64,000 bases of DNA. Source: Gemmatimonadaceae bacterium (GTDB lineage Bacteria; Gemmatimonadota; Gemmatimonadetes; Gemmatimonadales; Gemmatimonadaceae). The notes below the pieces were generated by a model. It was given only the letters and a program-made list of their open reading frames with translations, was not told the origin of the DNA and ran no database searches. The stretch lies in assembly GCA_036504815.1 (NCBI GenBank), contig DASXUN010000021.1, positions 496,001 through 560,000 on the forward strand, given 5' to 3'. Below, piece after piece: positions 1 through 7,680 of this stretch. A program made the translations under genes and the position numbers. Positions within the stretch are counted from its first letter, which is position 1. Each line of letters begins with the position of its first letter.

Positions 1-1870
1 GCGCCACCGGCGAGCACCGCGAGGCTGTCCGCGGCACGTCGAGCACGACGTAGCTCTTGTCGCGATACACCAGCACGCCTCCCGTGGGAAAGGCCGCCTC
101 TGCGGGCAGGATGTAGTAATCGACACGGTCGCCGGCCAGTTGCGCCAGCCGGCGGCACGTGGGACGCAGGTACGGCCGCGGGTCGAACTTGTGCGGCGCG
201 CGCACGAGGACGCCGAGCGTGGCGAGCCGGTTCACGGCCTCACGCACATTGCTGCGCACATACATCATCTGGTTGATGTCGTGCACCGTCACATACGCGC
301 CGCGATGCGTGGCGAGGCGGAACCGCACCCACGCCTGGTCCACGGGCGGGATGGCGAAGAGGCTGGCCGGCCGTGAGGCGCGCAACGCCCATTCCATCAC
401 CCCCGTTTCCCTGGCGGCTGGCCGCGACAGGTGCAATAGCGTGCTGATGCGACTCGGGGAATCGGGCAGCCATCCCCGGCCCATCGGTTTCGCGAGGACA
501 ATGGACAAAACGGGCAACGCCACGGCCAGCGACCACGCGGCCCAGCGCGGCACCGCGGCGCGTGGCTCGCCGCTGACCGACGGCGTGATGACGAGCAACG
601 CGGCCGCCGCGAGGCCGACGGCGAACCCTACCCACCGGAGTGGCATGGTGGCTTCGGTCAGCGCATCGAGCGAGGGTGCCTGCCGCGCGAGGAAGACGAG
701 CAGCAACAGGATGCCGGTCGTCCAGGCGGCGAGTCCGACGGCGGCCAGCCGGCGATCGGGGGACGGGCGCAGCACGATGCCGAGCACAATGGCCAGCGCC
801 GCCTCCGCCACGATGCGGTCCGGGTGGGCCACCGCAAGCGCGGCTGCACAGGGCGTCAGGAACGCGTAGCGTCCCGCATAGCGGCGGCGCGTCACCGCGA
901 GCAGCGCGAGGCCAACGATGAGTGGCTTCGCCAGCAGCGAGGCGCGGATGAGATACAGCGGGAGGAGGGCAGGGACTGGCGTGAAGTTCATGACGACAAT
1001 CCACCCGGCCGCCAGCGCCGTCAGTACCAGGGCGGCGCGTCCCGCCCGCCGTGCGCGCGGCCCCAGCGCGGCCCCGGCCAGCGCGACAGCGAGCGCGAGG
1101 GCGTACCACGGATAGCCGTCGGCATGATCGCGAAAGAACGTGTGATACCCGTAGGTGAGATGCACCTCCCACGTCTGGGCTCCGGCATCGGCACCCGGCG
1201 CCGGCAGATGGCCCAGCAGGTAGGCCACGTTCGGGGCCGCGACCAACGCGGCCGGAAGCCACGCGGTGCGCAGCGCCCGCATCGTCCACCAGTCGGTGGA
1301 GATACTGAGCGCGGCGATGCCGGCGCACAGTCCGATGGACGGATGGATGTCAAACGCGATGGCCGCGTACAGCAGCGCAAGATGCGGTCGATCCTCGAGC
1401 GCTGCCGTGAGCGCCAGCAGCCCCACCGGCACGGCCACCGACGCGGTGATGAACGACAGCATCGGTTGCGCCGACCAGTGCAGCGTGCCCCGATAGACCG
1501 GCGTTGCGGCGATGGCCAGCACGAGCAGCACGCGCTCGCGGTCGGACAGCTCCATGGCGCCCGCGAGTCGCCAGACAACCAGGAAGAAGGCTACGAGCGA
1601 CAGCGCGAGCAGCACGTACCACGCCACATCGACGTTCACGTCCATCGTCCAGAGCACACTGGCCAGCTTGTAGAGATGAAACGGCCCTTGCATGCTCCCC
1701 TGCACCAGGAGATCCGTCTTCGGGTAGGTGCCGGGAAAGGCCGTCTCAATGGCGATGGGCAGCGCCAGCCACTCATCAAACGCGGTCGGCGCGCCCCGGT
1801 ACGCCAGCAGAAATGCCGTGGCACCGCACGCGGTACCAACTGCCTTGGGCGACGAAAGGGTGCGAATCAC
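1..1870 (-). CDS. Large multi-pass membrane protein, DUF6798-like (partial, runs off left edge)
   Basis: The frame opens with a GTG that overlaps the stop of the preceding gene (GTGA) and stays open for 623 codons to the window edge. The translation has a hydrophilic start, then about nine to eleven hydrophobic segments from roughly residue 80 to 440, then a soluble C-terminal part. That part carries a pattern (IPPVDQAWVRFRLATHRGAY) recalling the end of DUF6798-type membrane proteins, which resemble polytopic glycosyltransferases. It is the last visible member of an overlapping set with a GT2 enzyme, a radical SAM enzyme and a methyltransferase, so a role in building or exporting an envelope glycan is a reasonable inference. 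The substrate is unknown and the C-terminus is not visible. Confidence 0.72.
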   Translation of the reverse strand, partial: MIRTLSSPKAVGTACGATAFLLAYRGAPTAFDEWLALPIAIETAFPGTYPKTDLLVQGSMQGPFHLYKLASVLWTMDVNVDVAWYVLLALSLVAFFLVVWRLAGAMELSDRERVLLVLAIAATPVYRGTLHWSAQPMLSFITASVAVPVGLLALTAALEDRPHLALLYAAIAFDIHPSIGLCAGIAALSISTDWWTMRALRTAWLPAALVAAPNVAYLLGHLPAPGADAGAQTWEVHLTYGYHTFFRDHADGYPWYALALAVALAGAALGPRARRAGRAALVLTALAAGWIVVMNFTPVPALLPLYLIRASLLAKPLIVGLALLAVTRRRYAGRYAFLTPCAAALAVAHPDRIVAEAALAIVLGIVLRPSPDRRLAAVGLAAWTTGILLLLVFLARQAPSLDALTEATMPLRWVGFAVGLAAAALLVITPSVSGEPRAAVPRWAAWSLAVALPVLSIVLAKPMGRGWLPDSPSRISTLLHLSRPAARETGVMEWALRASRPASLFAIPPVDQAWVRFRLATHRGAYVTVHDINQMMYVRSNVREAVNRLATLGVLVRAPHKFDPRPYLRPTCRRLAQLAGDRVDYYILPAEAAFPTGGVLVYRDKSYVVLDVPRTASRCSPVA

Positions 1871-2223
1871 GGCGTCTCGTTCACCGGCGGCGCCAGCAAC
1901 TGGTCGACGACGCGCGCGGCCAGCGCGCGATTCGCGCGGAGGATCTCATCCTCCCGGTGCCAGGCGTCCGACGCCACGTCGGTGCGGGCGTCGTAGAAGC
2001 GGAAGCTATCCAGTGGCACCCGTGCCGCCGCACCGCTGGTGCCGCCCACCACGAACTGCCGCGTCGACGTGTTGTACATGACATCCAGCGCCCTGGCGAG
2101 CGCGACGAGCGGCGCCCGTTCGTCGGCGCGCACCAGCACCTGGCGGCGCTTGAGCTCCTCCAGCAGGGCGTGCCGCAGCGCGAACGTGCGCGGGTTGATC
2201 GATTCGCGAGGTTCGTAGAGCAT
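1867..2223 (-). CDS. Small hypothetical protein in the GT/radical SAM cluster
   Basis: A 118-residue soluble protein starting MLYEPRESINPRTF and ending NETP. I recognise no domain. It is rich in Arg, Ala and Leu, probably helical, with no signal peptide, membrane segment or cysteine pair. Its start lies 5 bases after the methyltransferase stop and its stop overlaps the GTG of the following membrane protein, so it is translationally coupled to both. The ATG chosen is the first in frame after the upstream stop. It might be an accessory factor for the enzymes around it, but that is only position-based. Confidence 0.65.
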   Translation of the reverse strand: MLYEPRESINPRTFALRHALLEELKRRQVLVRADERAPLVALARALDVMYNTSTRQFVVGGTSGAAARVPLDSFRFYDARTDVASDAWHREDEILRANRALAARVVDQLLAPPVNETP

Positions 2224-2228
2224 CGGCG

Positions 2229-3032
2229 TCACTTCCGGCAGACGACGACAATGTTCCAGGCCCACCAGCGCAGGCCGGGAATGCGGAGCAGCACGCCATC
2301 CACCGCCGCGAGCACGCGGTGCAACGGCGCAATCGACGCGTAATCCGTGATGATCTTCTTCCAGTACCGCTCGGCGTTGGGGTGCACGCGCAACCCGAGG
2401 AAGAACCAGACGAAAACCCCCAGCGCGGCGAGCCAGAAAAAGCGGGCCTCCACCCGATGGAACGTCCGTTGCAGCAGGCGGAGGTCGTCCACGCCGAGCG
2501 GATGCTCGTCCTCGGTTCTCACCGCGGTGGCCATGCGACGGTAGATGTTGATCACCGGGTTGTAGCGCAGCGGGTCCCAGAAGACGGCCACACCGCCCGG
2601 CCGGAGCACGCGATGCACCTCGGCGATGCACTGCGCCTGATCGACGTGATGCAGCACGTTGGCGCCGTAGACGACGTCCACGGATGCATCCGCGAGCGCA
2701 AGCACCGCCCCATCCATCTGCACCGTGGTCACCGCGCGGCCGTGCAGCGTGGCGACCCGCTGGGCAAGCTTCAGCATGCCGCCGCTCAGGTCGGTGGCGA
2801 TGACGCGCGCGCCGTGCAGGGCGAACCAGGCCGAGGCCTCGCCCAGCCCGGCGCCGAGTTCGAGCACCGTCTTGCCGCTCACGTCACCCAGCGTGGCGTG
2901 GATCCAGCGGTTCTCCGGGCAGGTGGGCAGGGTGAAGGCCTCGCGCACCGGCACCGCGGCGGGATCCACGGACCTCGCCCACTCGTCGTGGAACGTCTCC
3001 TCGCGATGGAGCAGGTCGTTCGGGACGGTCAT
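2229..3032 (-). CDS. Class I SAM-dependent methyltransferase
   Basis: A 267-residue protein with a Methyltransf_11-type Rossmann core. Motif I is LELGAGLGEAS near residue 60, an acidic residue ends beta-2 (ATDLSGGM), and VLRPGGVAVFWDP is the post-core segment. After the core, FFWLAALGVFVWFFLGL forms one hydrophobic stretch, and the C-terminus is again hydrophobic, so the enzyme may sit at the membrane and act on a lipid-linked substrate. Its ATG overlaps the stop of the radical SAM gene (ATGA), which fixes the start and implies coupled translation. The acceptor is not predictable. Confidence 0.88.
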   Translation of the reverse strand: MTVPNDLLHREETFHDEWARSVDPAAVPVREAFTLPTCPENRWIHATLGDVSGKTVLELGAGLGEASAWFALHGARVIATDLSGGMLKLAQRVATLHGRAVTTVQMDGAVLALADASVDVVYGANVLHHVDQAQCIAEVHRVLRPGGVAVFWDPLRYNPVINIYRRMATAVRTEDEHPLGVDDLRLLQRTFHRVEARFFWLAALGVFVWFFLGLRVHPNAERYWKKIITDYASIAPLHRVLAAVDGVLLRIPGLRWWAWNIVVVCRK

Positions 3033-4264
3033 GAGAGCACCGGCAGCGAGCGCGTGACGTCCGCGTGCCGCGGCACCGCCTCGAGCAGCCGGCCGGCACG
3101 CGCGTGGTCCACCGGGTGCGCGGTGTTGATCTCGTCCACGATGGCCAGCAGTTGCTCGGTGGTCAGCGGCCACGGTTTTCGCACGGCGGTCTGGCCAAGG
3201 AAGATGAGCGAGCGCTTCAGCGTGATGAGCGGGAAGCGCGCGGTGATCGTCATCTCGGGGAAGCTGCCGTACATGCAGCCCCCGCACCGGCTCGTGATGG
3301 CGTGCACCGCGCCGCGGAGTTCGGTCTCGCGATACCAGCGCGGGAAGTCGGGGTGCCAGACGGGGTAGCTCTCCTGCAGCACGTGATCGCAACAGGGCTG
3401 CAGGTCGCCATTGGGGCGCACGGCAAAGTACAATCCCGGAGAGTCGCACACGTCGTGATTGCGCCGCCGCCACGTCACCGGTTCGCGCCGGATGAATCGC
3501 CGGACGTTGTCGAGGAACTCCGGCGAGTCGTACAGCAGGTGGCCGTCGCGCTTCAGCGCCAGGCACTCCGCGAGCACCTCGTCGACGAGCGGGTACATCG
3601 TCGGCGGGAAGATCATCTCGCGGTCGTAGCTGCGGAAATTGTGCGGCTCCGCGGGGTCGGCCACATGCGCCGGCACGAGCGAGACGTACCAGCCGATGCG
3701 GGACGCGAACCGGATGACGTTCGGTATCTCGAGGAGGTTCTGCGGCGAGAGCACCGTGCCGAAGGCCGCAAAGGAACGGCGCGGGGGATACGCCTGCGTC
3801 ACCCGGCTGATGGCCTCGATGGCGCGCCGCCAGCTGCGGTCGTGCGAGCCATTCAGGAAGTCCTGCTTCTCCGCCAGCAGCGAGTCGAGCGATATGGAGA
3901 TATCGCGGGCGCCGGCCGCCGCCGCTTCGTGCAGCTGGTCGAGCGTCGCCAGGCCGTTGGTCTGGGTGCGGACGTGGAGGCCGCGGCGCGTGAACGCCCG
4001 GATGATGCCCGGCAGGTCCTTGCGCACGAACGGCTCGCCGCCCGTCAGGAGCACCATCCCGGTGCCGATGGCCGCGAGGTTCTCCGCCATCGCCTCAACC
4101 TGCGGCAAGGACACCTCGCCGACGTCGGCATTCGCGTAGATGATGTTGCACTGCTTGCAGCTCAGGTTGCAGCGGGCCGTGACGTAGAACTGCACGTACA
4201 GCGGGTGCCGTCCCCGGGCCAGCAGGCCGCGCGCCAGCGCCAGCTTGGTGCGAAGGGAGAACAT
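3029..4264 (-). CDS. Radical SAM protein with SPASM-like C-terminal cysteines
   Basis: A 411-residue enzyme. The radical SAM cluster motif CNLSCKQC (CX3CX2C) lies near residue 34, followed by the GGEP motif (LLTGGEPFVRKDL) that binds SAM. The C-terminal third holds further cysteines (CDSPG, QPCCDH, RCGGCMYG) in the style of a SPASM or twitch domain with auxiliary iron-sulfur clusters. Such enzymes modify peptides, sugars or lipids by radical chemistry. The ATG overlaps the TGA of the glycosyltransferase by one base, and the 3' end overlaps the methyltransferase, so the three are one transcription unit. I did not recognise a characterised subfamily. Confidence 0.88.
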   Translation of the reverse strand: MFSLRTKLALARGLLARGRHPLYVQFYVTARCNLSCKQCNIIYANADVGEVSLPQVEAMAENLAAIGTGMVLLTGGEPFVRKDLPGIIRAFTRRGLHVRTQTNGLATLDQLHEAAAAGARDISISLDSLLAEKQDFLNGSHDRSWRRAIEAISRVTQAYPPRRSFAAFGTVLSPQNLLEIPNVIRFASRIGWYVSLVPAHVADPAEPHNFRSYDREMIFPPTMYPLVDEVLAECLALKRDGHLLYDSPEFLDNVRRFIRREPVTWRRRNHDVCDSPGLYFAVRPNGDLQPCCDHVLQESYPVWHPDFPRWYRETELRGAVHAITSRCGGCMYGSFPEMTITARFPLITLKRSLIFLGQTAVRKPWPLTTEQLLAIVDEINTAHPVDHARAGRLLEAVPRHADVTRSLPVLS

Positions 4265-5220
4265 CAGCCCTGCGGGTCGAAGCCGATGCGCTCCTTCACG
4301 ACGTACAGCGGGCGCCGCTTCACCTCGCCGTAGATGCGCCCCACATACTCCCCGATGACGCCCAGCGAGAGCAGCTGCACGCCGCCGAGGAAGAGCGTGC
4401 CGATCCACTGTGCCGCCCAGCCAGGGACCACCCCGACGGTGAAGAGCTTGATGTAGAACGCGTACACGATGCCGATCATCGACAGCATCGAGACGAAGAA
4501 CCCCAGGTACGAGGCCATGCGCAGTGGCACGGTCGAGAAGGAGAAGATGCCGTCGAGCGCAAAGCTGAACATCCGGCGGAAGGGAAACTTGGTCTCGCCC
4601 GCCGCCCGCGCTTGGCGCTCGTACGACACGCCTTCCTGCCGGAAGCCGGCCCAGACCACGAGGCCGCGCAGGAACCGGTCACGCTCCGGCATCTCGTGCA
4701 GGGTGGCGACGACACGCCGGTCGATCAGGCGGAAATCGCCGACGTCCGCGGGAATGTCGGCGTTGCCGAGCTTCTGCAGGAATCGGTAGAAGACATGCGC
4801 CGTGCCGCGCTTGAAGGCCGACTCGCCCTGCCGGTTCGAACGCACCCCGTAGACGACGTCAGCGCCGGCGCGCCACCGCGCCAGCATCTCGGGAATGACC
4901 TCGGGGGGATCCTGCAGGTCGGCGTCGATGACGGCCACCGCGTCACCCCGCGAGGCATCGAGCCCGGCGGTCAGCGCGTACTGGTGGCCAAAATTCCGCG
5001 ACAGCGCGACGATGCGAACGGCGGCGTCCTGCGCGGCGATCTCGCGCAGCTTCGCGAGTGTCGCGTCGCGACTGCCGTCATCCACGTAGATGATCGTGGT
5101 GCGCGCGCCCGCGATCCCGCGCGCCACCCCCGCCAGGCGCTGGTGCGTCTGGGCGATGACCGCTTCTTCGTTGAAGCAGGGCACCACGATGTCGAGAGTG
5201 CACGGCTCGGCTCTTGCCAT
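4264..5220 (-). CDS. GT2 glycosyltransferase, polyprenyl-phosphate sugar transferase type (DPM1/GtrB/ArnC-like)
   Basis: A 318-residue protein with an N-terminal GT-A fold. DIVVPCFNEE is the first strand, and DADLQDPPEV is the DXD-type metal and nucleotide-sugar site typical of dolichyl/undecaprenyl-phosphate sugar transferases. Two hydrophobic C-terminal helices follow (FFVSMLSMIGIVYAFYI and the FLGGVQLLSLGVIGEYVG segment). The family moves a sugar from a nucleotide donor to a polyprenyl phosphate on the cytoplasmic face of the inner membrane. The ATG was chosen because AGGA stands a few bases upstream; an in-frame start further 5' would add residues not typical of the family. It heads the overlapping cluster that continues left. 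Confidence 0.9.
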   Translation of the reverse strand: MARAEPCTLDIVVPCFNEEAVIAQTHQRLAGVARGIAGARTTIIYVDDGSRDATLAKLREIAAQDAAVRIVALSRNFGHQYALTAGLDASRGDAVAVIDADLQDPPEVIPEMLARWRAGADVVYGVRSNRQGESAFKRGTAHVFYRFLQKLGNADIPADVGDFRLIDRRVVATLHEMPERDRFLRGLVVWAGFRQEGVSYERQARAAGETKFPFRRMFSFALDGIFSFSTVPLRMASYLGFFVSMLSMIGIVYAFYIKLFTVGVVPGWAAQWIGTLFLGGVQLLSLGVIGEYVGRIYGEVKRRPLYVVKERIGFDPQG

Positions 5221-5272
5221 GGTTCCTGCCCAAAAGGGTGCATGATCCGTCGGGATCAACGGCGGGACACGC

Positions 5273-5296
5273 TGCGGTGCGAATACCCGCACCGCA
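5273..5296 (-). terminator. Stem-loop between YciI-like gene and GT2 gene
   Basis: A perfect 9-bp inverted repeat (TGCGGTGCG / CGCACCGCA) with a 6-base loop lies in the 105-base gap. There is no T-run on either strand, so it may be a weak or Rho-assisted terminator, or an mRNA-stabilising hairpin. It suggests that the GT2 cluster can be transcribed separately from the gamma-glutamyltranspeptidase pair. Confidence 0.45.
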
Positions 5297-5325
5297 ACCT
5301 AATTGGCGAATGCGCTCGCCGGACG

Positions 5326-5619
5326 CTAGAGCGTATCCAGTCCTTCGCGGCCGATCCCGGGATTCCACTGGATCAGCTCGTAGTTGGCCAGCCCGAGTCG
5401 GTGGAAGGGATCGCCGTCGCGCACGGCGTCCAGCGCCGCCGCCGCCCCCTCGTCGGGGACGCGCAGCAGGAACGCGCCCCCGGTGCGCGGCACGAACGGA
5501 CCGGAGGCGAGCAGCGTGCCGTTCGCCTTGAGCGAACGCAGCCAGGCGCGGTGCGCCTCGGTATGCGCCTCGATCGTCTCGAGGGGCGCGCGATACCGCA
5601 TGACAACCAGTGCGTACAT
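5326..5619 (-). CDS. YciI-like (YCII-related) small protein
   Basis: A 97-residue protein with the YciI/DGPF fold pattern: a strand MYALVVMRYRAP, helix ETIEAHTEAHRAWLRSL, the loop NGTLLASGPF, and DPFHRLGLANYELIQWNP towards the end. Family members are dimeric alpha-beta barrel ferredoxin-like proteins, some catalytic on chlorinated aromatics, most uncharacterised. The ATG lies 4 bases from the stop of gamma-glutamyltranspeptidase, so the two are probably co-transcribed. A longer in-frame start exists but would overlap that gene heavily and lacks family similarity. Confidence 0.85.
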   Translation of the reverse strand: MYALVVMRYRAPLETIEAHTEAHRAWLRSLKANGTLLASGPFVPRTGGAFLLRVPDEGAAAALDAVRDGDPFHRLGLANYELIQWNPGIGREGLDTL

Positions 5620-5623
5620 GTCC

Positions 5624-7537
5624 CTACCATCCAATGCCGTAGTCTTCGCCATGGTTCGAGGCCGCACCCCACATGGTCTTGTGCTTGCGGTCGAACAGGA
5701 TCGCCGTGATGGGTCCCGACGTGCGTTCCTCGTACTCCATCGTGTAGCCCATCTTTCGCAGTTCATTGCGCACGTAGAACGGCAGCGATTCGGCTGCCAG
5801 CATCCGCCCCGGCCGGCTCTCGTGCTGGCCGAAGGACGAGCGCATCTGGAACGTGTTGATGTTGGGCGCTTCCACCGCTTCCTGCGGCGTCATGCCGAAC
5901 TCGGTCACGTTGAGCAGGAACTGCAGGAGGTTCTGGTCCTGCGAATCGCCCCCCTGCACCGAGAACGCGATGTACGGGGCGCCGTCCTTCATCGCCAGCG
6001 TGGGCGTCAGCGTGACGCGTGGACGCTTGCCCGGCTCGATGACGTTGAATGGGCCGTCGGCAGAGTCGGTGACGAAGCTCTGCGCGCGCTGCGAGAGCCC
6101 GACGCCCGTGTGCCCCGCGATCACCGCCGGCGGCCACCCGCCCGACGGCGTCACGGAAATCACCCACCCCGTCTCGTCCGCCGCCTGGATGGACGTGGTC
6201 CCCGCGTAGAATGCCTCCTTGAACGCGCTGTCATCGGCCATCTGCCCTCTGCCATCCGCCATCTGCTCAGGCGGAAGCCGATCCTGCTGTCCACTTCTCG
6301 GCAGGCTCTGCGGCGCCGGAATCACCGTCCAGGAGTCAAGCCGCGCCTTGAGCGGGTTCGTGCGCCCCTCGAACGGGTACGGGTCGCCCGGCTTCACGTT
6401 GGCGTCGTTCCTCATCCAGTCGATCTGCGCGTAGCGCGCCTTCGCGTACTCCTTGCTCAGGAGCCCCTTCATGGGCTGCGGCTCCTTGGTGAACGCGGGA
6501 TCGCCGTAGTAGAAATCGCGGTCGGCGAACGCCATCGACATCGCCTGATAGACGGTGTGCAGGTAGCGCGCGCTGTTGTAACCCATCCCCTTGAGGTCGG
6601 CGTTCTCGAGAATGTTGAGCGCCTGCAGCATCGCCGGACCCTGCTGCCACTGCTGCAGCTTGTAGACCTCCACGCCCTTGTAGTTCGTCGAGAGCGGCTC
6701 CTCGATCTTCACCTTCCAGTTGGCGAGGTCCTGCATGGTGAAGAGCCCGCCCTCTTCCTGCACGCCGCGCACGAGTTCCTGCGCGATGTCACCCTTGTAG
6801 AACCGGTCGTACGCGGCGTAGATGGCTTCCTTGCGGCTCTTGCCGGCCTTCAGGGCGGCCTGTTCGGCGTCCACCAGCTTGCGCAGCGTGGCGGCGAGAT
6901 CCTTCTGCACGAAGATCTCGCCCGCCTCCGGCGCTTCGCGCTTCTGGCCAAGGTGCGGGAGATAGACGGCCGGCGAATACTTCCACTGCTTGATGCGCGC
7001 CTTGTTGTTCTCGATGAGATTCGCCGTCTGCGCCTCGATGGCGTAGCCGTCGGCCATCTCGATGGCGGGCGCCAGCACTTCCTTGAGCGACAGCGTGCCG
7101 TACTCGGCGAGCATCGTCAGCAGACCGCCCGGCGTTCCCGGAGTCACGGCCGCCAGCGGGCCGAACTCGGGGGGATACCGGTAACCTTTGTTGCGGTAGA
7201 ACTCGGCCGTCGCGCCCGTGGGCGCCACGCCCAGCGCGTTGATGCCGATGACCTTCTTGAGCCCCGGGTGGTAGATGAGCGCCTGTGTCTCACCGCCCCA
7301 GCTCAGCACGTCCCACATCGTGGTGACCGCGCCGAGCATTGCACACGCGGCGTCGATGGCGTTGCCCCCCTTCGCGAACATCATCGCGCCCGCCGTCGCG
7401 GCGAGGGGCTTGCCGGTCACGGCCATCCAGTGACGGCCATGCAGGGGTGGCTTGGCGGTGCGCTGGGCTTCGACCGGCGTGGCAAAGGCGGTCAAGGCAA
7501 GCGCGGCACAGGCGGTGGTCAGCGAACGAAGGCGCAT
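5624..7537 (-). CDS. ggt: Gamma-glutamyltranspeptidase family secreted protein
   Basis: A 637-residue Ntn-hydrolase precursor exported by a signal peptide (MRLRSLTTACAALALTAFATPVEA). The large-subunit region has FAKGGNAIDAACAMLGAV, and the autoprocessing site is at about residue 447, where AG|TTSIQAAD provides the Thr nucleophile of the small subunit. PSGGWPPAVIAGHTGVG and GKRPRVTLTPTLAMKDG follow as in the family. These enzymes cleave gamma-glutamyl bonds (glutathione, polyglutamate) in the periplasm; the exact substrate is open. About residues 424-435, just before the cleavage site, are an in-frame short-repeat insert (QMADGRGQMAD) that is not a family feature. GAGG precedes the chosen ATG. 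It is divergent from the GH9 gene. Confidence 0.9.
   Translation of the reverse strand: MRLRSLTTACAALALTAFATPVEAQRTAKPPLHGRHWMAVTGKPLAATAGAMMFAKGGNAIDAACAMLGAVTTMWDVLSWGGETQALIYHPGLKKVIGINALGVAPTGATAEFYRNKGYRYPPEFGPLAAVTPGTPGGLLTMLAEYGTLSLKEVLAPAIEMADGYAIEAQTANLIENNKARIKQWKYSPAVYLPHLGQKREAPEAGEIFVQKDLAATLRKLVDAEQAALKAGKSRKEAIYAAYDRFYKGDIAQELVRGVQEEGGLFTMQDLANWKVKIEEPLSTNYKGVEVYKLQQWQQGPAMLQALNILENADLKGMGYNSARYLHTVYQAMSMAFADRDFYYGDPAFTKEPQPMKGLLSKEYAKARYAQIDWMRNDANVKPGDPYPFEGRTNPLKARLDSWTVIPAPQSLPRSGQQDRLPPEQMADGRGQMADDSAFKEAFYAGTTSIQAADETGWVISVTPSGGWPPAVIAGHTGVGLSQRAQSFVTDSADGPFNVIEPGKRPRVTLTPTLAMKDGAPYIAFSVQGGDSQDQNLLQFLLNVTEFGMTPQEAVEAPNINTFQMRSSFGQHESRPGRMLAAESLPFYVRNELRKMGYTMEYEERTSGPITAILFDRKHKTMWGAASNHGEDYGIGW
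6235..6268. repeat. Family A 7-bp repeat array inside ggt
   Basis: Degenerate tandem copies of a heptad (CCATCTG / CCATCCG on the + strand, ATGGCRG on the other) within the coding sequence, read in frame as MADGRGQMAD. The same unit forms intergenic inverted arrays elsewhere in the window. The insert keeps the frame and falls in the loop just upstream of the catalytic Thr. Confidence 0.8.
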
Positions 7538-7665
7538 CCGGAGATACCTCAGGGTGGGGCGCGTATGCGTGCGTCGGGCAGAGGCACTGGGCAACACCCC
7601 AAAATACTCTACGGAAGGCTCCGACGTTGACTCGTGAAGCGTGCTCGCGGGGGTCCGCGGGCGAC

Positions 7666-7680
7666 GGTACTTTCGTGTGC
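7666..7680 (+). promoter_or_regulatory. Candidate leaderless promoter of the GH9 gene
   Basis: GGTACTTT (-10 type TANNNT) stands exactly 7 bases before the ATG, so transcription would begin at or next to the start codon. No Shine-Dalgarno sequence is present. The same GGTACTTT-N7-start arrangement precedes the lipoprotein gene near 27.2 kb. No good -35 hexamer was found. Confidence 0.45.

Noticed and set aside
240-1328. Open frame starting with ATG on the minus strand in the leftmost gene region
   Set aside because: The membrane-protein frame that starts at GTG 1870 has coherent hydrophobic segments over the same stretch; the 362-codon frame is Arg-rich with no motif.
5384-7630. Very long open frame (748 codons) opposite the gamma-glutamyltranspeptidase gene
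   Set aside because: It is a mirror frame typical of GC-rich DNA; its translation is Arg-rich and matches no family, whereas the opposite strand shows a clear signal peptide and catalytic motifs.
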